NCBI RefSeq assembly: GCF_029688625.1
Contig: NZ_JARULC010000001.1
Coordinates: forward strand, 372,001 to 436,000
Direction of reading: 5' to 3'
From: Qipengyuania marincola
Lineage (GTDB): Bacteria > Pseudomonadota > Alphaproteobacteria > Sphingomonadales > Sphingomonadaceae
DNA length: 64,000 bases
The stretch's first letter is position 1, and every line of letters begins with the position of its first letter. Under the pieces are notes generated by a model. That model searched no databases. It worked only from the letters and a program-made list of their open reading frames with translations, and was not told the DNA's origin. A program made the translations under genes and the position numbers. Positions 9,517 to 18,248 of the stretch are shown here, one piece after another.

Positions 9517-10526
9517 CCGAGACGCGTCCCGCTCCCCACGGCTGGCTCATCCTCGACAAGCCGCGCGGGCTTGGCTCCACGCAGGCCGTCGGCGTGGTCA
9601 AGCGTGTGTTGCGACAGGGTGGCTATGCGAAAACGAAGGTGGGCCATGGCGGCACGCTCGACCCGCTGGCTGAAGGCGTGCTGCCGATCGCGCTGGGGGA
9701 AGCGACCAAGCTGGCCGGGCGCATGCTCGATTCCGACAAGATCTATGCCTTCACCATCCAGTTCGGCGAACAGACCGATACGCTCGATGCCGAGGGCGAG
9801 GTCGTCGAACGCACCGACCGCCGCCCTCCCATGGCCGCGATTGCCGCCGTGCTCGAGCATTTCACCGGCGGGATCGAGCAGGTTCCGCCCGCCTATTCGG
9901 CCGTGAAGGTTGACGGGAAACGGGCATACGACCGGGCGCGTGCAGGCGAGGACGTCGAAATGAAGACGCGGCACGTGACGATCCACGATCTTCGCTTCGT
10001 GGGCGATCGCGTGGATGCCCCGCTGCGCAGCGCCTTCGCCACCACCGCCGGGCGACCCGATCCGTATGATCCGCAGGCACCGCTGGAACTGGCCGACAGC
10101 GTCACCCTTGTCGCGCATGTCTCGAAAGGCACGTACATCCGTTCGCTGGCACGGGATATCGCGCACGCGCTTGGAACTGTGGGCCATGTCACCTATCTCA
10201 GGCGCATCAAGGCCGGGCCGTTCCGCGAGGAACGGGCGATTTCGCTGGACAAGCTGGAGGAAATCGCTAAGGGCGCGCCCATCGAAAACCTTCTCCTGCC
10301 GCTGGAGGCCGGACTGGACGACATCCCGGTCCTACCCCTCGACCCGACAAGCGCGCAGGCGGTCCGCCAGGGCCGAGTATTGTCGGATCTGCCCCCCGTT
10401 CATGGAGAATGGGCCGACGGGCTCCACCTTGCCACACTGCACGATGTGCCGGTGGCGCTGGTGGAACTCAGCGGAGGCTCGGCGAAAGTCGTGCGGGGCT
10501 TCAATCTACCGGATGTCGCGGAGTAA
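9513..10526 (+). CDS. truB: tRNA pseudouridine(55) synthase TruB
   Basis: Makes pseudouridine 55 in the T loop of tRNAs. The start was set at the ATG overlapping the upstream stop (ATGA at 9513), giving MTETRPAPHGWLILDKPRG and a normal length of 337 residues; the frame extends further upstream but only through the protease gene. The catalytic Asp is in GHGGTLDPLAEGVLP, and YSAVKVDGKRAYDRAR and VSKGTYIRSLARDIA are further conserved TruB motifs. It is followed by rpsO after five bases. Confidence 0.96.
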   Translation: MTETRPAPHGWLILDKPRGLGSTQAVGVVKRVLRQGGYAKTKVGHGGTLDPLAEGVLPIALGEATKLAGRMLDSDKIYAFTIQFGEQTDTLDAEGEVVERTDRRPPMAAIAAVLEHFTGGIEQVPPAYSAVKVDGKRAYDRARAGEDVEMKTRHVTIHDLRFVGDRVDAPLRSAFATTAGRPDPYDPQAPLELADSVTLVAHVSKGTYIRSLARDIAHALGTVGHVTYLRRIKAGPFREERAISLDKLEEIAKGAPIENLLLPLEAGLDDIPVLPLDPTSAQAVRQGRVLSDLPPVHGEWADGLHLATLHDVPVALVELSGGSAKVVRGFNLPDVAE

Positions 10527-10531
10527 ATTGA

Positions 10532-10801
10532 ATGTCGGTTACCGCCGAGAAAAAAGCTGAGATCATCAAGGACAACGCCGTCGCCAAGGGCGATACCGGT
10601 TCGCCGGAAGTGCAGGTCGCCATCCTGACCGAGCGCATCCGCAACCTGACCGAGCACTTCAAGTCCAACCACAAGGACAACCACTCGCGTCGCGGCCTCC
10701 TGATGATGGTCAACAAGCGTCGTAACCTGCTCGCCTATCTCAAGAAGAAGGACGTCGAGCGGTACAATGCGCTGATCCAGAAGCTGGGTCTTCGCAAGTA
10801 A
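10532..10801 (+). CDS. rpsO: 30S ribosomal protein S15
   Basis: Primary 16S rRNA-binding protein of the 30S platform. The 89-residue sequence is full length, with the conserved [16 protein letters not shown] and [18 protein letters not shown] segments that contact the rRNA. It lies five bases downstream of truB and is followed by a strong intrinsic terminator, after which pnp begins, matching the common rpsO-pnp order. Confidence 0.99.
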   Translation: MSVTAEKKAEIIKDNAVAKGDTGSPEVQVAILTERIRNLTEHFKSNHKDNHSRRGLLMMVNKRRNLLAYLKKKDVERYNALIQKLGLRK

Positions 10802-10811
10802 GAGTTTCTCG

Positions 10812-10839
10812 AAGGGGCGGCTCAGGCCGCCCCTTTGTT
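10812..10839 (+). terminator. Rho-independent terminator after rpsO
   Basis: A perfect 10-bp stem (AAGGGGCGGC paired with GCCGCCCCTT) with a 4-base TCAG loop, followed by a short T-rich stretch. It lies 11 bases after the rpsO stop and separates the truB-rpsO transcript from pnp; partial readthrough into pnp is possible, as known for this gene pair. Confidence 0.9.
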
Positions 10840-11031
10840 TATCTGGAAGGATCGCACGAAAAGTGGGCCCGGTTTCAGGGTTCGCGATCCGACCGAAAAG
10901 CGGCCTCCGCGCAATCCGGCGCGGGCTCGCACAATGGAGGCGGGAAAAGCCTCGAACCGGACCGGGACGGAATACCCGGCACAGTAGGCCCCGCGCGGCA
11001 ATATGGCTCCGCGGGTCATCAAGGAAAATAC

Positions 11032-13326
11032 ATGTTCGACAAGAAAACCGTATCGATCGAGTGGGGCGGAAAGACCCTCACCCTCGAAACCGGTCAGATC
11101 GCCCGTCAGGCTGACGGTGCCGTGCTGGCCACCTATGGCGAAACCGTGGTGCTGTGCGCCGTGACCGCCGCCAAGAGCGTCAAGGAAGGACAGGACTTCT
11201 TCCCTCTGACCGTTCACTACCAGGAAAAATTCTCCGCTGCGGGCCGTATCCCGGGCGGCTTCTTCAAGCGCGAAGGCCGCGCGACGGAGAAGGAAACGCT
11301 GACTTCCCGCCTGATCGACCGCCCCGTGCGGCCGCTCTTCCCGGAAGGCTTCTACAACGAAATCAACGTCATCGCGCAGGTCCTGTCCTATGACGGCGAG
11401 ACCGAACCCGATATCGTCGCGATGATCGCCGCTTCGGCTGCGCTGACTATCTCGGGCGTGCCCTTCATGGGCCCGATCGGCGCCGCACGCGTCGGTTTCC
11501 GCAATGGCGGATACGAACTGAACCCGAGCCTGCAGACCGCGCTCGACGAAGAAGGTCGCCTCGACTTGGTCGTCGCCGCCACGCAGGACGCGGTGATGAT
11601 GGTCGAATCCGAGGCCAAGGAGCTGACCGAAGAGGAAATGCTCGGCGCCGTCATGTTCGCGCATGAGGAAAGCCGCAAGGTCATCGGTGCGATCATCGAT
11701 CTGGCCGAACAGGCCGCCAAGGATCCGTGGGATCTCGACAAGGTGGAGGACAAGTCCGCCACGCTCGAGGAACTGCGCGGCGTCATCGGCGACGACCTCG
11801 CCGCTGCGTACAAGATCACCGACAAGTCGGCTCGCCAGGATGCCGTGAACGCCGCCCGTGAAAAGGCGCGCGATCACTATGCCGACCTCGCCGAAAGCGA
11901 TCCGGCGGAATACATGGGCCGCCTGAAGCTCGTGAAGAAGCTGGAAAGCGACATCGTGCGCAAGGCGATCCTCAAGGATGGCCAGCGTATCGACGGGCGC
12001 AAGACCGACGAAGTCCGCCCGATCGAGGCGATGGTCGGCCTGCTGCCGCGTACGCACGGTTCGGCGCTGTTCACGCGCGGTGAGACGCAGGCGATCTGCA
12101 CCACCACGCTGGGCACCAAGGATGCCGAGCAGATGATCGATGGTCTCGAAGGCCTGTCGTACAACCACTTCATGCTGCACTACAACTTCCCGCCCTATTC
12201 GGTCGGCGAAGTGGGTCGCTTCGGCTTCACCAGCCGCCGCGAAACCGGCCACGGCAAGCTCGCATGGCGTGCGCTGCACCCGGTGCTGCCTGCGCATGAG
12301 GACTTCCCCTACACCATCCGCATCCTGTCCGACATCACCGAGTCCAACGGCTCGTCCTCGATGGCGACCGTTTGCGGTGGCTGCCTCAGCATGATGGACG
12401 CCGGCGTTCCGATCGAACGTCCGGTCTCGGGCATCGCCATGGGCCTGATCCTCGAAGGCGAGGACTTCACGGTCCTTTCGGACATCCTGGGTGATGAAGA
12501 TCACCTCGGCGACATGGACTTCAAGGTGGCTGGTTCGGAAGCAGGCATCACCTCGCTCCAGATGGACATCAAGGTTGCCGGCATCACGCAGGAAATCATG
12601 AAGACCGCGCTGGAACAGGCCAAGGCCGGTCGCGCGCACATCCTCGGCGAAATGCAGAAGGCCCTGGGTTCGGCCCGCGGCGAAGTCTCCAAGCACGCTC
12701 CGCGTATCGAGACCATGCAGATCGACAAATCGAAGATCCGCGACGTGATCGGTACGGGCGGCAAGGTGATCCGCGAGATCGTTGCCGAAACCGGTGCCAA
12801 GGTCGACATCGACGACGAGGGCGTGATCAAGATCAGCTCCTCGAATGCCGACGAGATCGAAGCGGCCCGCAAGTGGATCGAAGGCATCGTCGAAGAGGCG
12901 GAAGTCGGCAAGATCTACAACGGCAAGGTTGTCAACATCGTCGACTTCGGCGCATTCGTGAACTTCATGGGCGGCAAGGACGGTCTCGTCCACGTCAGCG
13001 AAATGAAGAACGAGCGCGTCGAGAAGCCGACCGACGTCGTGTCGGAAGGCCAGGAAGTGAAGGTCAAGGTCCTCGAGATCGACCAGCGTGGCAAGGTCCG
13101 CCTGTCGATGCGCGTCGTCGACCAGGAAACCGGCGAAGAGCTGGAAGATACCCGCCCGCCGCGCGAACCGCGCGGTGACCGTGGCCCGCGGGGCGGCGGT
13201 GGCGGCCGTGGCGGTGATCGCCGCGGTGGTCGTGGGGGTCCTCGCGGCGGGAATCGCGGCGGTGATCGCGGCGGCAATAACGACGGGGGCGGCGAAGCCC
13301 ACGTGCCCGACTTCCTGAAGGACTGA
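11032..13326 (+). CDS. pnp: Polyribonucleotide nucleotidyltransferase (PNPase) with RGG-rich tail
   Basis: Phosphorolytic 3'-5' exoribonuclease of the RNA degradosome. The 764-residue protein has two RNase PH domains (start [16 protein letters not shown]; second core with [15 protein letters not shown]), then a KH domain with the [11 protein letters not shown] loop and an S1 domain ([17 protein letters not shown]). The last roughly 55 residues are an Arg-Gly-rich low-complexity tail ending in VPDFLKD. An AAGGA lies upstream of the ATG. The 192-base leader after the rpsO terminator contains no other gene; it may hold the RNase III-processed hairpin typical of pnp, but I could not define one with confidence. 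Confidence 0.98.
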   Translation: MFDKKTVSIEWGGKTLTLETGQIARQADGAVLATYGETVVLCAVTAAKSVKEGQDFFPLTVHYQEKFSAAGRIPGGFFKREGRATEKETLTSRLIDRPVRPLFPEGFYNEINVIAQVLSYDGETEPDIVAMIAASAALTISGVPFMGPIGAARVGFRNGGYELNPSLQTALDEEGRLDLVVAATQDAVMMVESEAKELTEEEMLGAVMFAHEESRKVIGAIIDLAEQAAKDPWDLDKVEDKSATLEELRGVIGDDLAAAYKITDKSARQDAVNAAREKARDHYADLAESDPAEYMGRLKLVKKLESDIVRKAILKDGQRIDGRKTDEVRPIEAMVGLLPRTHGSALFTRGETQAICTTTLGTKDAEQMIDGLEGLSYNHFMLHYNFPPYSVGEVGRFGFTSRRETGHGKLAWRALHPVLPAHEDFPYTIRILSDITESNGSSSMATVCGGCLSMMDAGVPIERPVSGIAMGLILEGEDFTVLSDILGDEDHLGDMDFKVAGSEAGITSLQMDIKVAGITQEIMKTALEQAKAGRAHILGEMQKALGSARGEVSKHAPRIETMQIDKSKIRDVIGTGGKVIREIVAETGAKVDIDDEGVIKISSSNADEIEAARKWIEGIVEEAEVGKIYNGKVVNIVDFGAFVNFMGGKDGLVHVSEMKNERVEKPTDVVSEGQEVKVKVLEIDQRGKVRLSMRVVDQETGEELEDTRPPREPRGDRGPRGGGGGRGGDRRGGRGGPRGGNRGGDRGGNNDGGGEAHVPDFLKD

Positions 13327-13343
13327 TCCTTCGAAAGTACAAG

Positions 13344-13379
13344 AAAGGGGGCTGCCGGCAGATCCGGCGGCCCCCTTTT
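13344..13379 (+). terminator. Rho-independent terminator after pnp
   Basis: A GC-rich stem of about 15 bp with one mismatch (AAAGGGGGCTGCCGG pairing with CCGGCGGCCCCCTTT) around a 5-base loop and followed by TTTT. It sits between the convergent pnp and alcohol dehydrogenase genes and its symmetry suggests it can serve both strands. Confidence 0.88.
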
Positions 13380-13396
13380 CATTGGTTCCGGTCGAT

Positions 13397-14500
13397 CTAG
13401 CCCATCTCGAGAATCGGCTTCAGCACCCTGCCATCATGAAGGTCGGCGACGGCGTCGTTGATCTTCTCGAAGGGGTATCGCTCCACCAGCCGATCGAACG
13501 GAAAGCGGCCTTGCCGATATAGCTCGACGAGCGTCGGGATGAACTGCTTCACCTTCGCATCGCCTTCGACGCAGCCAACGATCTTGCGACCGCTCAGAAT
13601 CTGTTCGTTGGCGTCGAAACTGTAGTCGGTGCCGGAAGGCGGCGCGCCGACCACCACCAGGGTCCCTCGCTTGGCCAGACTGCTCCACGCAGAACGGGCA
13701 GCCTTCGCATTTCCGCTGCACTCGATGGCGTAATCGACACCCTCGGCAACGATCTCGCGTACCTTTTCCGCGACGTCCGTTTCCTTGGAAACCTTGATCG
13801 AATGAGTTGCGCCGAGTTCTTGCGCAAGCGCCAATCGGTCCTCGTTCATGTCAACCGCTATGATGGTGCGGCATCCGGCAAGCTTTGCGGCCATGACCGC
13901 CGACATGCCCACGCTGCCAACGCCCGAAACAAGCAGGGCCGACCCGGCGGGAGGTTGCGCGGTGCGCAGGACGGCACCCGCGCCGGTCTGGATGCCGCAG
14001 CCCAGCGGCCCGAGCAGCGAGATATCGATATCGCCGTCGATCTTCACGACATTGCGCTGGTGCGCGATTGCATGGGTCGCGAAGCTCGACTGCTGGAAGA
14101 AGGCAGCGTTCGGGCCATCGGCATATACCGGATCGTCGCTGCCCTGCCGTTTGTTCATGAAGTTGAGCGCTTCGAAATCGGCGCAATAGGCCGGGTCGCC
14201 TTCCTGGCACGGGCGGCAATGCCCGCAGGAACCGTAAGACAGAACGACATTGTCGCCCGGCGCAAGACCTTCGACATGTCCCCCCACCGCCATGACCCGG
14301 CCAGATCCCTCATGGCCCAGGACGACCGGAAAATTGGTCGGCAGGTCACCATTCTGCACGGCAAGATCGGTATGACACACACCTGCCGCAACGACCTCGA
14401 TCAGGACTTCATGCGGTCCGGGTTCGGCGATGGATCCTTCGACCATCTCAAAATTCGATCCTGCCTCTTTGACGACAGCAATGCGGGCTTTGGTAGACAT
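13397..14500 (-). CDS. Zinc-dependent alcohol dehydrogenase (MDR superfamily, aryl-alcohol type)
   Basis: A 367-residue medium-chain dehydrogenase. The catalytic zinc ligands are in GVCHTDLAV and LGHEGSGRV, the structural zinc site is the four-cysteine lobe CGHCRPCQEGDPAYC, and the NAD site is GVGSVGMSAVMAAK followed by an acidic IIAVD that favours NAD over NADP. Sequence style matches the benzyl/aryl-alcohol or class III-like group. It is divergent from the following methyltransferase-fold gene and convergent with pnp. The physiological alcohol cannot be read from context. Confidence 0.88.
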   Translation of the reverse strand: MSTKARIAVVKEAGSNFEMVEGSIAEPGPHEVLIEVVAAGVCHTDLAVQNGDLPTNFPVVLGHEGSGRVMAVGGHVEGLAPGDNVVLSYGSCGHCRPCQEGDPAYCADFEALNFMNKRQGSDDPVYADGPNAAFFQQSSFATHAIAHQRNVVKIDGDIDISLLGPLGCGIQTGAGAVLRTAQPPAGSALLVSGVGSVGMSAVMAAKLAGCRTIIAVDMNEDRLALAQELGATHSIKVSKETDVAEKVREIVAEGVDYAIECSGNAKAARSAWSSLAKRGTLVVVGAPPSGTDYSFDANEQILSGRKIVGCVEGDAKVKQFIPTLVELYRQGRFPFDRLVERYPFEKINDAVADLHDGRVLKPILEMG

Positions 14501-14594
14501 GCAGACGGCTCCTGTAGTGGCCCATCCTATATGCTCTCAGGCACCGGGATGTTCCGGCGTGCATCGAGCGTGCCAAGGCGCTAAGGGCAGCGGC

Positions 14595-15296
14595 ATGCTG
14601 CCCCGCGAGACCATAGCCACCGCCGAAGTGCCCGATGGCGAGACCCTCACTCTCGTCAGCCACGGACATGACTTCATCATCATGCTCGGTCGTGACGAGC
14701 TGATGGGGACACGGATGCAATTCTCGGAAGAGCAGCTGGCCGTCCTCACGCTTGGAGAGCTCGAGGCCGCGCGGCCGCGCGTGCTGATCGGCGGTTATGG
14801 CATGGGGTTCACCTACCGCGCGGCACTCGATCAGCTGCCTGAAGACGCTTCGGTGACGGTCGCGGAAATCGTTCCCGAAATCCTCGATTGGGCGAAGGGA
14901 CCGTTGGCGCATCTTACCGGCGAAAGCCTTGCCGATCCGCGTGGAGAGATTGTCCTGTGCGACGTTGCAGCGCTGATCGACGATGCCAATGACGGGACCA
15001 GCGAGAAGTACGATGCCATCCTGCTCGACGTCGACAATGGCCCCGACGGGATCGTGCGGGATGCCAATTACCGCATTTACAGCGCCACGGGTCTTGCGAA
15101 GGCCCGCGATGCACTGAAGCCCGGCGGCGTGCTGTCCGTCTGGTCCGCCGCGCCCGACCACAAGTTTACCCGCAAGCTGAAGGATGCGGGCTTCGACGTC
15201 GAGGTGCGCGAGGTCCGGGCGCGGCCCAATAACAAGGGGCCGCGCCACACGATCTGGTTCGCGCGGAAGCGCTCAAGATTCCTCGCTAGCTCTTGA
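14595..15296 (+). CDS. Spermidine synthase-like (spermine/spermidine synthase fold) protein
   Basis: A 233-residue protein with a SAM-binding Rossmann fold of the spermidine synthase-like class. The nucleotide-binding segment is RVLIGGYGMGFTYRAALDQL, followed by VTVAEIVPEI and the conserved DAILLDVDNGPDG. The ATG at 14595 follows an AAGGGCAG and removes a 55-residue upstream extension that would run into the dehydrogenase promoter region. Orphan members of this family are common and often annotated only as methyltransferase-like; polyamine synthesis is not supported by neighbours. It overlaps the next gene by 11 bases tail to tail. Confidence 0.78.
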   Translation: MLPRETIATAEVPDGETLTLVSHGHDFIIMLGRDELMGTRMQFSEEQLAVLTLGELEAARPRVLIGGYGMGFTYRAALDQLPEDASVTVAEIVPEILDWAKGPLAHLTGESLADPRGEIVLCDVAALIDDANDGTSEKYDAILLDVDNGPDGIVRDANYRIYSATGLAKARDALKPGGVLSVWSAAPDHKFTRKLKDAGFDVEVREVRARPNNKGPRHTIWFARKRSRFLASS

Positions 15297-15807
15297 TCCG
15301 TAGGCGGCCGAGGAAGTCGCGCTTGCCGACGGGCACGCCCTTCATGCGCAAGATGTCGTACCCGGTCGCGCAGTGGAAATAGAAGTTCGGCTGGCTGAAG
15401 CTGAGGAGGAAATCCTCCGCCGTGAAGTCCATGCGGTTTCCCTTGAATTCGAAGCGCATCGGCTGGCCGATAAAGCTCTCCATCTCTTCTTCGGTAAGAC
15501 CATTCATGGCATCGAGAGCGGCGGTGAGCTTTTCGCGCAGCGCATCGAAGGTCATCGGCGGCGGAGTGAGGTCAGGCGAATAGACGCCCTCCCGCAGGCC
15601 TTCGATCGACCCTTGCGTGTGCTCAGCGACCGATTTGATCTGGTAGCTGAAGGGCAGCATATCTTCATGCAGGCAGGAGGTGACAAGATCGGCTTCCGAA
15701 TGATTGTTCTCGCCGCACCATTTCTCCGCCGTGTCGACGAGATGGCGCGCGGTGCCGAGCATCTGGAGGGCGCTGGGGACGTAGGCGGCGTGGAGTGACA
15801 GGGGCAT
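15286..15807 (-). CDS. DUF1993 family protein
   Basis: A 173-residue protein of the DUF1993 family, recognised from MPLSLHAAYVPSALQMLGT, the HEDMLPFSYQIKSVAEH stretch and SFSQPNFYFHCATGYDILR. The fold is predicted to be a four-helix DinB-like bundle with conserved histidines; function is unknown. The ATG at 15807 has GGGAGAG in front of it and is preferred over the upstream alternative. It stands alone between gcrA and the spermidine-synthase-like gene. Confidence 0.85.
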   Translation of the reverse strand: MPLSLHAAYVPSALQMLGTARHLVDTAEKWCGENNHSEADLVTSCLHEDMLPFSYQIKSVAEHTQGSIEGLREGVYSPDLTPPPMTFDALREKLTAALDAMNGLTEEEMESFIGQPMRFEFKGNRMDFTAEDFLLSFSQPNFYFHCATGYDILRMKGVPVGKRDFLGRLRIKS

Positions 15808-15889
15808 GGTTCTCTCTCCCGTGAGTGACAATCATCCAGAATGAAAAGGCCCGGCGGTCGTGCGACTGCCGGGCCTCCACATTCCAGGT

Positions 15890-16573
15890 TTAGCGGACGC
15901 GAGGTCCGCCGAAGGGCAATGGCGGAGGCGGGCGGCGCGCGCCGCGCGGCAGCTGTGCCTGATAGGCCCGGCCGCAATGCTCGACGCAATAGGGAAAGCC
16001 CGGGTTCACGGCCTCGCCGCAGAAATGGAAATCGGGTTCGCCCGGATGGCCCATCGGCCAGCGGCATACCTTGTCCGACAGGTCGAGCAGGCTGGTCTTG
16101 TCGGCGATCGAGGGATCGGGCTTGGCGGGCACCAGGCGGCGCGGCGGAGCGGGCGGGATCGGTGCCTGCTGATCGCCGGGGCCCTGGCGTAAAAAGCCGC
16201 CCGGTCCGACCGAGACGATCTTCGGCAGATCGGGCCGCTTGTCGGGCAGGGGCTGCGAAGGAACGGCAGCTTCCGGCTTTGGTGCAGGTTTTGCTGCCGG
16301 CCGAGCGGGCGCGGTGGCTTTTGCCGCCGGTTTTGGCGCGGACTTGGGGGCGGACTTGGGGGCGGGCTTGGCAGTCGCCTTGGGCGGGCTCGCAGCCTTC
16401 TTCTTTTCATTGGCCTTGACCGGCGAAGGACGCGACTTGAGGCCGAGACGATGCGCCTTTCCGATCACAGCATTGCGGCTCACACCGCCAAGCTCATCGG
16501 CGATCTGGCTGGCGGTCGATCCGCCTTCCCACATCTTCTTGAGTGTTGCGATCCGTTCGTCGGTCCAGCTCAT
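15890..16573 (-). CDS. gcrA: GcrA family cell cycle regulator
   Basis: GcrA is the alphaproteobacterial transcription cofactor that binds sigma70 and methylated promoters to control S-phase genes. The N-terminal DNA-binding region is intact (MSWTDERIATLKKMWEGG, then NAVIGKAHRLGLKSR) and the C-terminal sigma-binding part shows CRWPMGHPGEPDFHFCG and PYCVEHC, with its conserved cysteines. The 227-residue length exceeds the Caulobacter protein because of a long Lys-Ala-Pro repeat linker in the middle. The start at 16573 removes six residues from the longest frame and gives the family N-terminus. Confidence 0.95.
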   Translation of the reverse strand: MSWTDERIATLKKMWEGGSTASQIADELGGVSRNAVIGKAHRLGLKSRPSPVKANEKKKAASPPKATAKPAPKSAPKSAPKPAAKATAPARPAAKPAPKPEAAVPSQPLPDKRPDLPKIVSVGPGGFLRQGPGDQQAPIPPAPPRRLVPAKPDPSIADKTSLLDLSDKVCRWPMGHPGEPDFHFCGEAVNPGFPYCVEHCGRAYQAQLPRGARRPPPPLPFGGPRVR

Positions 16574-16644
16574 TCGCGAATCCTGTATCATTCGTGTCGT
16601 CTTGCGCTTGCCAAGACGCAGGTCGTGGCCGTAGGCGCGCAGCC

Positions 16645-17544
16645 ATGGCCGATCAAGTCAATCCTGCCCCCTCGGGCGCCAAGCATGCTGACGCCAGTTT
16701 CGTCGAGGGCGAGGGCCCGGGAGCAGGCAATTTTCCCGAGCGCGGCAAACCGGTCATCACCGGCATCAACCGCGTGGGATTGTGGAGCCTCTATATTAAG
16801 GAGGTTCGGCGGTTTCTCAAGGTGCAGACCCAGACAATCTGGGCGCCGGCGGTAACCACGCTGCTGTTTCTCGTGATCTTTTCGGTCGCTTTGGGCCGTG
16901 GTGGTCGCGAGGTCCTTGGCGTAAACTTCCCGACCTTCGTCGCGCCGGGCCTGATCGCCATGGCGATGATGCAGAATTCATTCGCCAATTCCAGCTTTTC
17001 GCTTCTGTCCGGCAAGATCCAGGGGACCATCATCGACCTGCTCATGCCGCCGCTGTCCGAAGGGGAACTGATGGCAGGCATCGTCGGGGCAGCCGTGACC
17101 CGCGCCATCGCAGTCGGATTTGTCGTGGCTGCCGCCATGCTCCTCTATCCCGGCGTGAGTCTGGCGATGGCCCATCCGTGGGCAGTGGCCTGGTTCGGAC
17201 TGATGGGCGCGATCATGCTCGCCACACTCGGTCTCATGGCTTCGATCTGGGCGGAGAAATTCGATCATAACGCCGCGGTCACAAATTTCGTGATTTCGCC
17301 GCTGGCGATGCTCTCCGGCACGTTTTACATCATCGACCGGCTTGCGCCCGCCTTCCAGGCGGTGAGCCGGGCGAACCCGTTCTTTTACGTGATCTCGGGC
17401 TTTCGCTACGGTTTTCTGGGCGAAAGCGATATCGGTCCGGATCGCGCCGTCGCATGGTCTGCGCTCGGGCTGCTCGCGGTCAATATCGCGCTGGCGGCAA
17501 TCGCCTACCGGCTGCTGAAATCGGGCTGGAAGATCAAGAACTGA
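16645..17544 (+). CDS. ABC-2 type transporter permease
   Basis: A 299-residue membrane protein with six predicted helices and the ABC-2 membrane fold: a cytoplasmic N-terminus, VWAPAVTTLLFLVIF-like first helix (IWAPAVTTLLFLVIF), the central AGIVGAAVTRAIAVG region and YVISGFRYGFLGESD, which is typical of YadH/NodJ-like permeases. The start MADQVNPAPSG at 16645 trims a 34-residue extension. No ATPase gene lies next to it, so its partner must be encoded elsewhere. It is divergent from gcrA. Confidence 0.85.
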   Translation: MADQVNPAPSGAKHADASFVEGEGPGAGNFPERGKPVITGINRVGLWSLYIKEVRRFLKVQTQTIWAPAVTTLLFLVIFSVALGRGGREVLGVNFPTFVAPGLIAMAMMQNSFANSSFSLLSGKIQGTIIDLLMPPLSEGELMAGIVGAAVTRAIAVGFVVAAAMLLYPGVSLAMAHPWAVAWFGLMGAIMLATLGLMASIWAEKFDHNAAVTNFVISPLAMLSGTFYIIDRLAPAFQAVSRANPFFYVISGFRYGFLGESDIGPDRAVAWSALGLLAVNIALAAIAYRLLKSGWKIKN

Positions 17545-17565
17545 CCCGGGGCCGGGCGGCCGCGA

Positions 17566-17946
17566 TCAGTGGGTCAGGCTGCGCCGCATGCGATAGCGGC
17601 CGCTTTCGAACTGCTGGAAATAGGCATGGACGTCCGGATGCTCGACGGGGCCACCGGCAGCGTCATTTAGCAGATTCTGCTGGCTGACATAGGCGACATA
17701 CGTGTTCTCGTCGCTCTCGGCGAGGAGGTGGTAGAACGGCTGGTCGCGGTCGGGCCGGATCTCCTCGGGGATCGCATCGTACCACTCTTCCGAATTCGCG
17801 AAGACCGGATCGATATCGAAAATCACGCCGCGGAAATCGAACACCTTGTGCTTGACCACATCACCTATGGCGAAGCGGGTCTTGATGCGTCGGGGTGCCT
17901 CGATCGTGCGACCGGCCTGGGCGGAGAAAAACTGTGCGCGTTCCAT
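17566..17946 (-). CDS. hspQ: Heat shock protein HspQ
   Basis: HspQ is a small adaptor that stimulates Lon protease and binds hemimethylated DNA in enterobacteria. The 126-residue sequence shows AKFAIGDVV-like RFAIGDVVKHKVFDFRGVI, the acidic DPVFANSEEWYDAIP and HLLAESDENTYVAYVSQQNL, all conserved. The ATG at 17946 is preceded by GGAA; a TTG nine bases upstream is a less likely start. It is convergent with the ABC permease. Confidence 0.88.
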   Translation of the reverse strand: MERAQFFSAQAGRTIEAPRRIKTRFAIGDVVKHKVFDFRGVIFDIDPVFANSEEWYDAIPEEIRPDRDQPFYHLLAESDENTYVAYVSQQNLLNDAAGGPVEHPDVHAYFQQFESGRYRMRRSLTH

Positions 17947-18109
17947 GAATTCCAAGGATATGGGGTAATCGTGGCCGGAAACAAGATTGCCGCCCCCACC
18001 ATCCCCGGATTTCGCGCGCGAAAGGGCTTGGCAAGGGGCGGCAGCTTCGCTAATCGGCGCGCCTCGCTTCGACCGGGGCCCCGCGGCCCATGAAGCACAC
18101 CCGGCATGC

Positions 18110-18199
18110 GGAGAGGTGGCAGAGTGGTCGAATGCGCTGCACTCGAAATGCAGTATAGGTGCAAGCCTATCGAGGGTTCGAATCCCTCCCTCTCCGCCA
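18110..18199 (+). tRNA. tRNA-Ser (anticodon CGA)
   Basis: A 90-base class II tRNA with encoded CCA. The acceptor stem pairs GGAGAGG with CCTCTCC, the anticodon stem is CTGCA/TGCAG around the loop CTCGAAA (anticodon CGA, reading UCG), the long variable arm forms the TAGG...CCTA hairpin, and the T arm is GAGGG-TTCGAAT-CCCTC. All arms pair fully. Confidence 0.97.
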
Positions 18200-18248
18200 C
18201 CCAGCGTGATCGGTAGATTTCAGGGCACATAACGCCTAGCATGGTCTG

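Noticed and set aside
10863-11114. 83-codon frame upstream of pnp
   Set aside because: Overlaps the pnp start in another frame with basic low-complexity translation; better seen as untranslated leader.
10822-13302. 826-codon open frame antisense to pnp
   Set aside because: Mirror of the pnp codon pattern; the composition (Asp/Val/His rich) is a typical antisense artefact and it would run through two terminators.
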